Positions 12,700-23,154 of a stretch of DNA of 64,000 bases are shown in pieces (within the stretch, counting starts at the first letter, position 1; the number at the start of each line of letters is the position of its first letter). Source of the DNA: Aquilaria yunnanensis (Eukaryota > Streptophyta > Magnoliopsida > Malvales > Thymelaeaceae); contig CM077597.1 of assembly GCA_039654915.1 (NCBI GenBank), positions 75,518,001 to 75,582,000 on the forward strand, written 5' to 3'. The notes under the pieces are model-generated. The model ran no database searches, had not been told where the DNA came from, and saw only the letters and a list, made by a program, of their open reading frames with translations. The position numbers were made by a program, and so were the translations under genes.

Positions 12700-12870
12700 A
12701 TGGATGGCTGAGCCTCCTATCTTTTTCTATTTATTATATGGAAGGCTAAGCTTCCTACCTCTTATTTTTTGGTAATCTTTTTTTCTTTATTATTGTTGAA
12801 TAGAAGGCTAGGCCTCATACATCACTTATTCATAAAATGGAACGCTGAGCCTCCTATCTTTTTTTGTTAT
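12700..12870 (+). repeat. Four degenerate direct repeats in the Athila-type leader
   Basis: The motif ATGGAAGGCTGAGCCTCCTA recurs in altered form at about 12700, 12737, 12799 and 12836, separated by T-rich spacers. It lies between the primer-binding site and gag. Confidence 0.55.
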
Positions 12871-12907
12871 TAGTATTGTTTTTTTCTTGTTATTATTTTG
12901 TTAATGC

Positions 12908-14200
12908 ATGGCAGCTTGGTCACGTACATCAAGTGGTAGACTGGTAAGAGAATCTTCATTTTCTTCAAACATGGCTGAACACATTAATGACCAGGAAGAT
13001 AACCATTCTCTTCATAATGACCAAGATTTGCCTAGGACTCTAAGAGAACACATGAATCCCATAAGAAATAGCACTTCATCATGTTTAATCTTTCCTCCTG
13101 ATGCATGTTACTTCAACTTCAAGCCAGGTATTATTCAGCTTTTACCAACTTTCTATGGCTTTGACCTGAAAATCCATACTTGCATTTGAGGGAATTTGAG
13201 GAAGTTTGTCATACATATAATAACCTAAACTATAGCATGAACACCATTAGGCTTAAACTTTTTCTTTTTTCTTTTTTAAAAAGATAAAAGTAAAACTTGG
13301 CTACAGAATCTTAGGTCAAACTCTGTTAATTCATGTGATGAACTACAACAACAATTTTTTTAAAAAATTTTTCTTGCCTGTAGACCAATTTTTTTCAAAA
13401 GGCAAATCACCACTTTCACACAAAAACTGGGAGAAACTTTTTACCAGTATTGGGATAAATATAAAGATTTACTTAACACAAGCCCACATCATTGTTTTGA
13501 AATGTGGTCAATAGTCTCACATTTTTATGAAAGTTTGACACCTAGGGAAAGACAAATGGTGGAGTTGATGTGCAATGGAACATTTGAGGATAAGGATCCT
13601 GACGAGGCAATGAATTACCTAGACTTACTAGCAGAGAATGCGTAGAATTGGGACATCGCTGGTACCTATGATGCCCCAGATAAGACTCAATCACCTCCAC
13701 CTAGTAGAGGTATATATCATCTTAAGGAAGATAATGACCTTCAAGCAAAATTTGCATCTCTAGCTAGAAAAGTTGAGGCATTATAAATGAAGAAACCTAG
13801 TCATTTAAAATTTGTTGAAGAAGTTGTTTATCACATTTGTGAGATCAATGACCATTCCACTAGCAATTGCCCAACTATGCCCTCTTTCAAAGAATGTCTT
13901 CATGAACAAGTCAATGCTTTGAACAACTTCAAGAGACATGATAATCATGCTCAACCATCATAACCACCTTCAGACACCTAACAGAATTTTCAATAATCTC
14001 AAGGATATGCACCATATGTACCTCATTTTAGGAAAAATATTGAAGAAACATTGCATTTATTCATTTAGAAGTAAGAGTCCATCAATGCTCAAAAAAGTCA
14101 AACAATGATTGATTTGAAAGATACGCAAAATTTGCATTTACACTCAACATTTAAGAGAAAGGGCAATTTCTGTCTCAACCACAACTAAATCCCAAAGATC
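12908..14200 (+). pseudogene. Athila-type gag, relic A
   Basis: The first open stretch (12908-13189) contains RTLREHMNPIRNSTSSCLIF and then FNFKPGIIQLLPTFYGFD, the standard N-terminal block of Athila-like gag proteins. The following DNA continues gag similarity in shifting frames (for example an HLREFEEVCHTYNN-like stretch near 13180 and SKTWLQNL near 13300), and a CNICEINDHSTSNCPT-type zinc-knuckle area lies near 13830-13880. Gag would form the virus-like particle in an intact element. Many frameshifts and stops make this copy dead. The closely similar sequence at 24.4-24.9 kb on the other strand supports the assignment. Confidence 0.75.
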
Positions 14201-14269
14201 AAATCATTGATCAAGTGAACTCAATCATTACACTTTGCTGCGGTAAAGTTATTGAAAAATCCATTCTTG

Positions 14270-15430
14270 GTCCTTGTGAATAAGATGATGAGTCAACTTC
14301 TAAAAGTAAAGAAAAGGCTGAACCTATACCAAGCGAAGAACAAATTGATTCTCCGCTTGCACCTCTATTTCCTCAGGCATTAACTGTTTTTAAGAAAGTG
14401 AATCATAATCCTGAGATTCTTGATATTTTCAAGTAGGCAAAGATCAATATTCTTTTGTTGGATGCGATTAAACAGGTACCCTATTATGCGAAATTTTTTA
14501 AGGATTTATGCACTGTTAAAAGAAAACTGAGTGTGAAAAAAAAGCCTTCTTGGCCGAGTAGGTAAGTTCTGTTATTCAAAATAATACTGCTTTGAAATAC
14601 AAGGTCCCTGGTTGTTCAATAATTTCATGTTTAATTGGAAAACATAAAATTGAGTAAGTATTACTTGATCTTGGGGCTAGTATAAACTTACTTCTATATT
14701 TAGTTTACCAAAAACTAAATTTAGATGAGTTAAAACCAACGGAAGTAACTCTTTTGCTTGCTGGAAGATCAGTGAAAGTGCCTAAAGGAATCGTTGAAGA
14801 TGTGTTAGTCCAAGTTGATAAATTCATATATCTTGTGGATTTTATTGTTTCTGACACACCGCTAGTAGAAATTAAAAATTCAATACCAGTTATTTTGGGA
14901 CATCCATTTTTAGCAACTTCTAATAATTTGATTAATTGCAGGAATAGATTGATGAAGCTGTCATTTGGAAATATGACATTGTATCTAAATGTTTTCAACT
15001 TGTTTAAGTAACCACTTGAAAAGGAAGATGAAAATAAGAAAGTTTGCATCATTGACGCTATTGTGGAGAACTATATCCTAGAAAGGAGTATCTCTAATTC
15101 TTTGGAAAATTGTCTGGTTAATTCATTAGAATCAATTATTCAAATGGATTAGGATACATATAACATATCTGCATTTCTTGATTTTTCACAGGTAGAAGAA
15201 AACACACGTTGGAAACTAAAAGTTAAGGAATTAGGCCAACCCAAAGTTGAAGAGTAAGATAAAACACGCACACCAGAGTTGAAGCCCTCACCCAAAAAAT
15301 TGAAGTATGCATTCCTTAAAGAAAATTCTTCTTATCTAGTGGTAATTTCATCAACTCTCACATTCGAGCAAGAAGGTAAGTTAATTGAGTTATTTAAGTG
15401 ACATAAAAATGCAATTGGATGGACATTAAA
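14270..15430 (+). pseudogene. Athila-type aspartic protease and linker, relic A
   Basis: Reading frames on the + strand match the minus-strand copy at 23155-24372 nearly residue by residue. They include PLFPQALTVFKKVNHNPEI, the protease block LLDLGASINLLL (catalytic D-L-G-A form) at about 14665-14700, and VKVPKGIVEDVLVQVDKFIY at about 14775-14830. The open stretch 14754-15011 is the best preserved piece. The protease would cut the gag-pol polyprotein. Stop codons at several points (such as after VFNLFK near 15008) show it is not functional. Confidence 0.75.
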
Positions 15431-15530
15431 AGACATAAGGGGCATTAATCCTTTAATTTGTACACATAGAATAAACTTGGAAGATAATGCTAAATCTTGT
15501 TAACAACCTCATAGAATACTCAGTCCACAC

Positions 15531-16350
15531 ATGAAAGAGGTAGTAAGATCTGAAGTTCAAAAATTACTTGATGTGAGAATTATTTATCATATCTTTAACA
15601 GCAAATTGGTTAGTCCAACCCAAGTTGTTCCAAAGAAGTCTGGTATTACAACGGTGATAAATGAGAAAGGTGAGTCTATACCGATTCAAATCCCATTTAG
15701 TTTGAGAATGTGCATTGACAATAAGAAATTGAATCTTGCCACTAGAAAATATCATTCTCCACTACCTTTCTTGAACCAAATTTTAGAAAGAGTAGCTGGA
15801 CATCCTTTTTACTACTTTTTTTTTTTATGACTATTCAAGTTATTATCAAATTCCAGTAGCTTTGGAGGATCAATAAAAGACCACATTCACATGTCAGTTT
15901 GGAACCTTTCCATTTAGATGCATGTCTTTTGGATTTTGCAATGCCCCAGCAACATTTCAAAGATATATGTTGAGTATTTTCAGTGACATGATCGAAAAAT
16001 ATCTTGAAGTTTTGATGGATGATTTAATCATGTATGGAAATTTCATTGATAATTGTCTTGAAACTTGGAAAAGGTTTTAAAAAGATGTGAAGAAAAAGGT
16101 TTAATACTAAATTGTGAAAAATGCCATTACATGGTCATCTCTGGAATTGTTTTGGGTCATGTTGTATCTTCCAAAGGAATTAAAGTTGATAAAGTAAAGG
16201 TGGAGCTCATTGCTTAATTACCTCCACCCAAAACAGTTAGGGAAATTCGCTCATTTTTTGGACATGCAAGATTTTATCGAAGGTTCATTAAAGGGTTCAA
16301 TGAAATATCTAAACCTCTTTGCAACCTCCTTGCAAAATATGGTTCATTTG
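15531..16350 (+). pseudogene. Athila-type reverse transcriptase, relic A
   Basis: The open stretch from 15531 begins MKEVVRSEVQKLLDVRIIYH and contains VVPKKSGITTVINEKGES and RMCIDNKKLNLATRKYH, the fingers region of Ty3/gypsy RT. It breaks at a T-rich insertion near 15815-15830 and resumes in another frame with TFQRYMLSIFSDMIEKYLEV. The catalytic motif is readable as LMDD near 16015-16025. The RNA-directed DNA polymerase is broken by frameshifts near 15830, 15875 and 16080. Confidence 0.8.
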
Positions 16351-16429
16351 AGTGGACTCAAGAATGATAAAATTCTTGTGATAAGTTAATTGGCCTTCTA
16401 ACATCCTTTCCAATCATACAATCCCCAGA

Positions 16430-16718
16430 CTGAACTTTGCCTTTTGAGATAATGTGTGATGTTAGTGATTATGCAGTTGGTGCTATTCTAGGGCAGAGAA
16501 AAGAAGATAAACTGTATGTAATTTATTATGCAAGTAGAATTTTGAATAATGCAAAAATAAACAACACTACAACTGAGAAAAAACTACTTGCCGTAATATT
16601 TGCATTGAATAAATTTCACTCTTATCTAATTGGTTTAACAACAATTGTTTATATTAACCATTATACTGTCAAGTTCGTAATGTCAAAGCAAAATGCTAAA
16701 CCAATGTTGATATGTTGT
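16430..16718 (+). pseudogene. Athila-type RNase H, relic A, truncated
   Basis: The open stretch from 16437 reads MCDVSDYAVGAILGQRKEDK and then NNTTTEKKLLAVIFALNKFH, the RNase H core of Ty3/gypsy elements. The similarity to relic B stops near 16718, right after the SKQNAKPM block, where the sequence turns into the minus-strand LOG pseudogene. The integrase and 3' LTR of this copy are missing. Confidence 0.8.
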
Positions 16719-17256
16719 CTACCAATTATTCAGCAGTTAATACAGATATTAGGATCTATCGTGCAGTTTCTAAGAGGAATTTCTCCTGCATAGCTTGATC
16801 TATAAAAGATAACAAACCTACAAAGAAATTATTAACATTCAACAGTCCAATGGGTTTTTAGTGCATATTAAGTTAGGCCATGGTAGCAATTTGGAAAATT
16901 TTCCCCAATGTACCAAACCCTTCTGGTAAAGCAATAAAGACATCGGAATTACAAAGTATTTGCAAAAAATTCTCTTGCAAATTTTTAACCACTAATTATT
17001 CCCCAATTATACCCCCAGAAATCCATTTCAAAAGTATAGGAATGATACCCAAAACTTGGCTAACCCCTACAGATGCTACTATTAGTACACCACTTATCAA
17101 TTTGACACTGCCTCCCCCATAAACCAAATGAATTTTTCCTTTAGCTAGGACTCTACCCAAATGGTTGGCTGCCCTTAAGAACTCTTCATTCTTTCCAAGA
17201 AAAGCTCCACAAAATACACAAATATTTTGAAATCTATGAGTTGATGTTCCCTCCAT
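16715..17256 (-). pseudogene. LOG-like: LOG-like cytokinin phosphoribohydrolase, intronless pseudogene
   Basis: The minus-strand frame from 17256 starts MEGTSTHRFQNICVFCGAFL and carries the LVYGGGS nucleotide-binding loop and SQVLGIIPILL. After a stop near 16994 the similarity resumes in the next stretch with VFIALPEGFGTLGKIFQIAT (family PGGxGTxxE, here PEGFGTLGK, so the catalytic Glu is Lys and the second Gly is Glu), KPIGLLNVN and LLSFIDQAMQEKF, ending near 16715. LOG enzymes release active cytokinin from its riboside monophosphate. Plant LOG genes have several introns; here regions from different exons are contiguous, so a processed retrocopy is likely. At least three in-frame stops make it non-functional. 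No poly(A) tract or TSD was found. Confidence 0.85.
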
Positions 17257-18067
17257 TTCTATCCTTAACTCTGTGAAAAATGAAACAAAAAATGTGCATT
17301 TGTAGAGATGAAAGGATAATGTAATGATAACACCCGCATGAATAGGTAGATTATTGTCAGAAGAAAATGAAAAATTTCAAAAATGACGGCATATATGTAC
17401 AATAGTTATGACTGTGGCTCACATCTTTCTCTGATTTTATATCCAATAATGGTTTCAATGCCTTTTATGAGTAAAGGATTTGCTTCCCATCCAGTTTTCT
17501 TACAAACTAACAAGTATGGTCTTTTAAAGTCAGATTCCCAAGACTATATTGCTCTCATTCTTTACAAAAAATATTCCATAAAACCAAGAAGTTTATGTTG
17601 CACTAATCTACAAGAATGTGTCTCAAAAGTCAATTGGATATCATCCAAAGAATCCTTACTTAGGCCATTCTTAATGAATTGTATTTTATTTTCTTGATTA
17701 TCGGACACCATTCCTCAAGAACGACATCTACTATTACAAGTCCATCAACCACATTTATGACAAACTTGTAACCTTTTCGCTTTCTGGCATAAGAGCTTTT
17801 GCGTAAGCCATACATATAAGACGTGAATGCATTTGGGTTTTAACCAGTCAAAAGAACTTTTGCTTCAATTAACCAACACACATTTTTAGGGATGCCTTTG
17901 TGCACCAAAACTCTTAATCATTCATATCTAGCTTGGTAAATCCTTTTAAGAGCATTCATTGGGAGAGAAGAAAAATATTTTCACAAAGCTGAAAGAACAG
18001 AATCCATTGCTGAGAAGAAAATTAAGAGAGGAGGAGAGAAAGAAATCAATTATTATGGGAAACTAAG
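17257..18067 (-). other. Unrecognised interval with decayed reading frame on minus strand
   Basis: The minus strand around 17700-18010 gives a near-continuous, stop-interrupted peptide with KRKGYKFVINVVDGLVIVDV and NALKRIYQARYE. It looks like former coding sequence, but I do not recognise the family. Nothing else stands out. It lies between the LOG pseudogene and the TSD of solo LTR 2. Confidence 0.3.
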
Positions 18068-18899
18068 ATAACTGACACGATCCCCGTGCCCCTGCCCGGG
18101 ATACCCTGTGAGCGTTTGTCTCACGGTGGATTGTAATTGGCTAGCTGGTTATGTGTGTGGATTAAATCCAATGCTACTAGTTGATTAACCTAGAAATGCA
18201 ATATGTATGCACTTATGCTTTGACTTGGTTTATTAAAACCATAAAACATTTAAACATTTAGACATTTAGCCGGCTAGGTAAAATTCTATATAAATAAATA
18301 CAAAAGGCCAAAGCATATCAAAATCAACCTTTGAGTGATTAACTACACATACACCGCTCGTGAAAGCATTTATACATAAGTAACTAATGCTCTCACCCAG
18401 AGAACAATCCCCTGAGTCAAGGACTCTTTATAACATAAATACTGGAGGCAAAATAAAGTACTGTATCAAAATACAAGACTTTGCTGAGATCTTTTACCCT
18501 AGCTCCCACTTTGGACTCCTGTCCCAGTGGCGAGTCTCACAAGTCCTTTGCCAAGTGCTACTAGGCTCTGCAGCCAAAGGAAGAAGCAAGTTAGTACCAC
18601 AGCCTGACCAACAGACCAACTAAACACTTAAGCAAGCTAGAAACTTAAAGTTTCTCAACTACCGTACCTTTACAGACAAAAGGGTACTACCGTGATAATC
18701 CTCAGCGATTATCCGGTTCTGCTACTCCAGACTCTGCATAACAAACAGGGAGTGAGAATTCAACATTCTCAGTAAGGGTCTTTGATGTACCTGCAAGAAA
18801 AAGCTAGGACTCTGGCTGCGAGCTCACACAGCATGAGGGTACTAGTCATATATATATAAACTAGGTCGGTAGACCTCTCCTCAAGTAGTCCTCTGTATC

Positions 18900-19006
18900 A
18901 GGCCAAGTGCAATCACTTAGCAACCTGACACATATACAGGCCAAGCGCAATCACTTAGCAACCTGAAATATAGGCCAAGCGCTATCACTTAGCAACCTAT
19001 CATATG
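18900..19006 (-). repeat. Three tandem copies of a 34-38 bp unit in solo LTR 2
   Basis: AGGCCAAGYGC(A/T)ATCACTT followed by AGCAACCT recurs starting at 18900, 18938 and 18972. The repeats lie in the part of the LTR that corresponds to the tandem-repeat area of solo LTR 3. Confidence 0.85.
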
Positions 19007-19425
19007 GCTTAAGGGCGAACCTTAGCAAGCCTCATTCAAACATAGAACCTCTCACCTAGTTGTTATGCAGGGGAATTTATGATGGGACTTGTAGACTAGG
19101 CCGCAGGGCCTCTTTGATGTAAACTAGATGAACAAGGTTTCACCTCGTGGCCTCGTGGCTCCGGCACGGCTAGGCCGACGAGGGTTCTAAACCTCTCACC
19201 TGAGCTATTGATAGCTAATTAAGTTCAATTGCAACATTTGTTTCCTTACTTGTTGCCTAAGCAACTTACTTACCTCAAACAGTTCAAGAAAACTCATACT
19301 TCCGGTGGGACTTTCGGAAGTCTCGGAGTACCATCGGGATCCTCGGACCCTTAGGCACGTTCCGAACCTTCCGTAGTCTCGGTCGGGTCAACGCAGCAAA
19401 AAGTCAAACCCCCCATTTTTAGGTG

Positions 19426-19551
19426 TTGGCGCCGCGTCGCCAAAGGCAAAAGGAATTGGCGACGCGTCGCCGACGAACAGACGTTCTGTGAACAAAAATT
19501 GAATTGGCGACGCGTCGCCAATTTTCGGGCCAATTGGCGCCGCGTCGCCAA
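19426..19551. repeat. Array of four GC-rich palindromes TTGGCGMCGCGTCGCCAA
   Basis: Copies lie at 19426-19443, 19456-19473, 19504-19521 and 19534-19551. The third is a perfect 18-base palindrome (TTGGCGACGCGTCGCCAA). Copies 1 and 4 differ by A to C at one position, and copy 2 has GA in place of the final AA. Each holds CGCGTCGCC and several CpG dinucleotides in otherwise AT-rich DNA. It lies in the U3-like half of solo LTR 2. Confidence 0.9.
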
Positions 19552-20900
19552 TTCTGCAGAAATGCAGAATTTGGCCGTTTGCTGCTACGAACTTTGGCAA
19601 CCAAATACATATAGCAAACATGCATCAAAAGTTACCAAATTTCATACACATGAAGTACATGTTGCAAGGAACAAAACCAACTATCAAAGCCAAACTATGA
19701 TGCATTAGAAGCATCAAACCAACCCTTCGAATTTAGCTAGTCCATCATAATTCCCAAAACGTTTCTTCATACCATAACCAAAAATTACTCAACTTTCTCA
19801 ATCCATTTCAATCCAAAAGCAATCCAACAACTTAAAAACACTTTCTCCCTTACCTTAACACCAAGAACAAGCAAGAATTCGAACCCTTCCTCTTCCAAAC
19901 AAGCTTCCAAAGTTCTACACAATTTCAAACCAAAACAAAGCTCTAAAACATCAAAAACACCTCTTCCAACCAAAACTCAAGCTTCCAATCAATCAAATAA
20001 CACGAATTCAATCAAGAACATGAATCATACCTCATTCAAAAACAGGGGATGGAGAAAAATGCCCTTTCAAGCTTCAAAAACAAGGATTCAAGCTTGAAAA
20101 TGCATCCTCCAAGCTTAAACACTTCAAACCACACCTTTTGGCACCAAAAGCTTTTGATTCCAAGCTTAATTTGAGAGAGAAATGGAGTGGAGAAGCTGGA
20201 AAATGGGTTATGCAGCTCCAAACCCTTCTTCCCTCTTCTTAAACTCCACTTAACCCCTCAAACCACCAAGGTTTCAAGTTAAGTGCAATTAGGTTCCCCA
20301 TCTTTGTAACTTAACAGTTCTTGATTAAATCCTTGTCTATTTATTGAGTTTGAGTTAAGGTTAAAAGTTAAGTTCTAAAAATTCATTTTAAAACACTCGG
20401 GACTCGTCCCGGCCACTCAGGGTGCAAAATTACCATTTTGCCCCTGAACTTAGTTCAGAGCTTTATTCTTGTCGGAACTTAGTGAACTTTGGCAAACTTC
20501 TTAATTCTTGCTAGGCAAACTTAAATTAAACTTCTAAACTAAATTCTAAAGTCCTTACCTCCCTCTAGAAGGGCCGTAACAATAACTGACTTAAGAGCGA
20601 CAAAGTACTGTATCCGCCACTTAACCGGGAAAAGAAGAAAAGAAAAATAAGAAAGAAAAAAATGAAACTCAAAATAAAATTATTTAAGAAGAGAAAATAT
20701 ATTTACATTTACTTACCATGATCATTGTGAAGATCACTGAGATGAACAACTTCTTCCTGCAAATCATAATTCTCTAAAAATGGTTTAACTTTTTTTCCAT
20801 TTACTTTAAACACATTACAATTTTTAGAATTTTCAATGTCAATGGCCCCATAAGGATAAATATGTTTTACATCTTGTGGATTAATTTTAAAATTTGCAAA

Positions 20901-21720
20901 TCATAATTCAAAAATTTTCCAGTAAGTTTTATGTTGAAGTTTCACTGGCAAATGACAAAGTTTTCCATGAAGTATCCTATAAGGAGACATACCCAATGAA
21001 GTTTTAAAAGTAGTGTGATAAGCCCAAAATGCATCGATTAGTTTTAAAGACCAACCCTTTCGATTTGGGTTGACTATCTTTTCAAAGATTTGTTTTATCT
21101 CCCTATTTGCCAGTTCTACTTGTTCACTTATTTGTGGGTGATAAAGGGTGGCAACTTTGTGTGTGATACCATATTTCTTCATTAAAGGTTCAAATGGTCT
21201 GTTACAAAAATGTGTTCCCCCATCACTTATTATAGCCTGAGGAATTCCAAATCGATTTAAAATATTTTTCTTGAAAAATTTAAGTACAGTTTATGATCAT
21301 TATTTTCACAAAGAATGGCCCCTACCCATTTTGACACATAATCCACTATGACTAAAATGTACGCAAATCCAAAAGACGGTAGAAATGGTCCCATGAAATC
21401 AATTCCCTAGTAATAAATAATTTCAATCACAAGAATAAGAGTCAAAGGCATCATATTTCTTTTAGAAATGAACCCTAATTTTTGACAATTTTCACAGGCT
21501 TTGCAGAATGCGTGTGCATTTTTGAACAAAGATGGCTAGAAAAATTCAGATTGCAAAATCTTTGTGCTATTTTCTTTGACGAAAAATGCCCCCTGCATGC
21601 TTCTGAATGACAAAATTTATTAACACTTTTTACTTCATTATCGAGTATGCATATTTGAAATATCTGATCAGGGCAGTATTTGAAGAGATAAGGGTCATCC
21701 CAATAAAAGTTTTTCACTTC
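20901..21720 (-). pseudogene. Athila-type integrase, relic B
   Basis: The zinc-binding part is read near 21475-21726 (MHEVKNFYWDDPYLFKYCPD then HSEACRGHFS). The catalytic core C-terminal part is read at 20901-21182 (KKYGITHKVATLYHPQISEQ, then REIKQIFEK and a WAYHTTFKTSLG block). The Y-H-P-Q-x-(S/N)-(G/E)-Q-(V)-E block normally carries the catalytic Glu and is recognisable here. The segment between is frameshifted. It would insert the cDNA into the genome if intact. Confidence 0.8.
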
Positions 21721-21801
21721 ATGCAAAATCTTCTTTTTATCTTGGGCACTCCAATGAGCTGGTGTCTATCTTGACACAAAACAATTGACAATATTAGCAA
21801 A

Positions 21802-22330
21802 CTAAGGTACTGTAGTGACAGAAAATAAAAATTTATCAGCAAAACAATCATTTATGGGTATAGCCTTAATTGTTGAATTCGTTGTTAGCTTTGACAAATG
21901 GTCAGCGACAACATTTTCGATGCCTTTCTTATCTTTGATTACAATGTTGAACTCTTGAAGTAATAAGATCCAGTGTATCAGCCTTGGTTTAGCATTTTGC
22001 TTTGACATTAGGTACCTGACAGCAGAATGATTGGTGTAAACAATGGTTGTTGCACCAATCAGATAAGAGCGAAATTTATCCAATGCAAATATTACTGTGA
22101 GTAATTCTTTCTCAGTCGTAGTGTAATTCATTTGTGTATTATTCAAAGTTCTACTTGCATAATAAATTACATATGGTTTACCTTCCTTTCTCTATCCTAA
22201 AACAGCACCAATTACATAATCACTAGCATCACACATTACCTCAAAAGGCAAGGACCAATCCGGGGGTTGCATAATTGGAGAGGATGTTAGAAGACCAATT
22301 AACTTATCAAAAGAACTTTGCATTCTTGAA
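21802..22330 (-). pseudogene. Athila-type RNase H, relic B
   Basis: The open stretch 21802-22146 reads [20 protein letters not shown], then [20 protein letters not shown] and [13 protein letters not shown], the RNase H domain and its D-H-L-S end. The N-terminal strand of the domain is read in another frame at 22150-22260 (CDASDYVIGAVLG-like). It degrades the RNA strand during reverse transcription in intact elements. Confidence 0.8.
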
Positions 22331-22407
22331 TCCATTCAAATGAAGCATCTTTTGCAAGAAGATCACAAAGAGGTCTAGATATTGCACTAAACCCTTTAAT
22401 GAACATT

Positions 22408-23100
22408 CTATAAAATCCTGCATATCCTAAAAATTCCAAAGGTGACCATATAATGACATATTTCCCAATTTAGAACGAAGCCATTTTCTTCATATCTTTT
22501 TAAAACCTTTTCCAAGTTTTCAAGACAATTATCAAAGGAATTTCCATATACAGTTAAATCAATCATGAAAACTTCAAGATATTTTTCAATCATGTCACTG
22601 AAAATACTCAGGTTACATCTTTGAAATGTTGCTGGAGCTTTGCAAAGTCCAAAAGGCATGCGTCTAAATGCAAAGGTTCCAAAAGGACATGTGAATGTAT
22701 TCTTTTCTTGATCCTCAAGTGCCACTGAAATTTGGTAATAACCAGAGTAGCCATTAAGAAAACAATAAAAATGATGTCCTGCTCCTCTTTTTTAAATTTG
22801 GTCCAAAAAAGGTAATGGAAAATTATCTTTTCTGGTGGTGAGATTTAATTTCCTATTGTCAATGCACATTCTCCAACTGGATGGTATTCGAGTTGGTAAA
22901 GACTCACCTATTTCATTTGTTACCACTATGATGCCTGACTTCTTTGGAACAACTTGGGTTAGACTAACCCATTTGCTATCAGAGATAGGATAGATAATTC
23001 CAACATCAAGTAATTTAAGAACTTTGGATCTTACTAACTCTTTCATGTGTGGATTGAGTCTTCTTTGAGGTTGTTGGAAAAATTTGGCATTATCTTCCAA
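22408..23100 (-). pseudogene. Athila-type reverse transcriptase, relic B
   Basis: Two open stretches cover the domain. 22792-23100 has MKELVRSKVLKLLDVGIIYP, VVPKKSGIIVV and RMCIDNRKLNLTTRKD. 22408-22725 has TFTCPFGTFAFRRMPFGLCK and KYLEVFMIDLTVYGNS. In that catalytic block the first of the two adjacent aspartates (normally M-D-D) is Ile, giving M-I-D, so this copy could not polymerise even without its frameshifts. Relic A keeps MDD there. Confidence 0.82.
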
Positions 23101-23154
23101 ATTTATTTTATGTGTACAAATTAAAGGATTAATGCCTTTTATGTCCTTTAATAT

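Larger units (their letters stand above)
18073..20581 (-). mobile_element. Ty3/gypsy-type solo LTR 2 (2509 bp) with perfect 5-bp TSD
   Basis: On the minus strand the unit starts TGTTACGGCCC and ends GGGATCGTGTCA, with TG...CA ends. The direct repeat ATAAC flanks it at 18068-18072 and 20582-20586. A minus-strand stretch GAATTCTCACTCCCTGTTTG near 18745 matches segments in solo LTRs 1 and 3. No internal domain is present, so it is a solo LTR. It carries a tandem repeat (18900-19006) and four GC-rich palindromes (19426-19551). Its right flank is Athila-type relic B, so it inserted in or beside that element. Confidence 0.88.

Noticed and set aside
17383..17697. 104-codon + strand ORF
   Set aside because: The composition is that of an antisense frame over decayed minus-strand coding-like DNA; no family recognised.
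19351..19708. Several overlapping ORFs of 66-77 codons with repeated ATRRQ/WRRVAN peptides
   Set aside because: They are translations of the palindrome array in solo LTR 2, in several frames and both strands; no real coding sequence.
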